Shown here: piece after piece, positions 5,689-7,055 of the stretch
How the letters are laid out: each line of letters begins with the position of its first letter
Numbering within the stretch: the stretch's first letter is position 1
Position numbers and translations under genes: made by a program
Notes under the pieces: generated by a model
Database searches by the model: none
What the model saw: the letters and a program-made list of their open reading frames with translations, nothing else
What the model was told of the DNA's origin: nothing
NCBI GenBank assembly: GCA_019242065.1
Contig: JAFAWJ010000041.1
Location: forward strand, 1-7,055
Length of the DNA stretch: 7,055 nt
Reading direction: 5' to 3'
DNA from: Chloroflexota bacterium
GTDB taxonomy: Bacteria; Chloroflexota; UBA6077; CF-72

Positions 5689-5717
5689 CAGGGGGGTGAT
5701 GGTCGATAAGCCCCCGG

Positions 5718-7055
<1,338 letters not shown>

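Noticed and set aside
5613..5696. G-quadruplex formed by the G-runs in the intergenic region
   Set aside because: There are several G-runs, but the closely spaced ones are only two at a time and are paired in strong hairpins, so a quadruplex is not specifically supported.

Overview
High-GC bacterial chromosomal DNA with no mobile element, tRNA/rRNA or CRISPR array visible. The gene set is a SufS-type desulfurase, the PurK/PurE purine pair, a UbiA-family prenyl-phosphate phosphoribosyltransferase, a PHP-type histidinol phosphatase and GroEL. Together with the absence of Shine-Dalgarno sequences at several starts and the C-rich/G-rich palindromic terminator, this fits a GC-rich Chloroflexota lineage best. 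That assignment is an inference from style and gene content, and an actinobacterial-like or other deep-branching GC-rich phylum cannot be excluded.

Layout, left to right. (1) The N-terminal 224 codons of a cysteine desulfurase (sufS) lie on the minus strand and run off the left edge. (2) A 119-125 bp divergent intergenic region follows. (3) purK and purE, on the plus strand, overlap by 4 bp and catalyse consecutive steps of de novo purine synthesis. (4) A two-gene minus-strand unit holds a small CxxC protein with an acidic tail (upstream) and a four-helix membrane protein whose 3' end overlaps purE tail-to-tail by 23 bp. (5) A 70 bp divergent region leads to a plus-strand UbiA-family enzyme resembling decaprenyl-phosphate phosphoribosyltransferase. 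(6) A minus-strand membrane protein of about six helices overlaps that enzyme tail-to-tail by 26 bp. (7) A PHP histidinol phosphatase on the plus strand has its start codon only 4 bp from the start codon of the membrane gene. (8) A 171 bp intergenic region carries a strong intrinsic terminator and a decayed second copy of its left half. (9) groEL, on the minus strand, is missing about 96 N-terminal residues past the right edge.

The genes are mainly housekeeping and do not form one pathway; purK-purE is the only clear functional pair. The notable feature is the packing: strands alternate, both convergent pairs overlap in their coding 3' ends, one divergent pair is separated by 4 bp, and several genes have a -10-like hexamer 7-8 nt before the start codon with no ribosome-binding site, which suggests leaderless transcripts. 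I did not find a convincing new multi-gene system. The two small unknown genes at 2415-3137 and the unknown membrane gene at 4103-4720 are the least explained parts.
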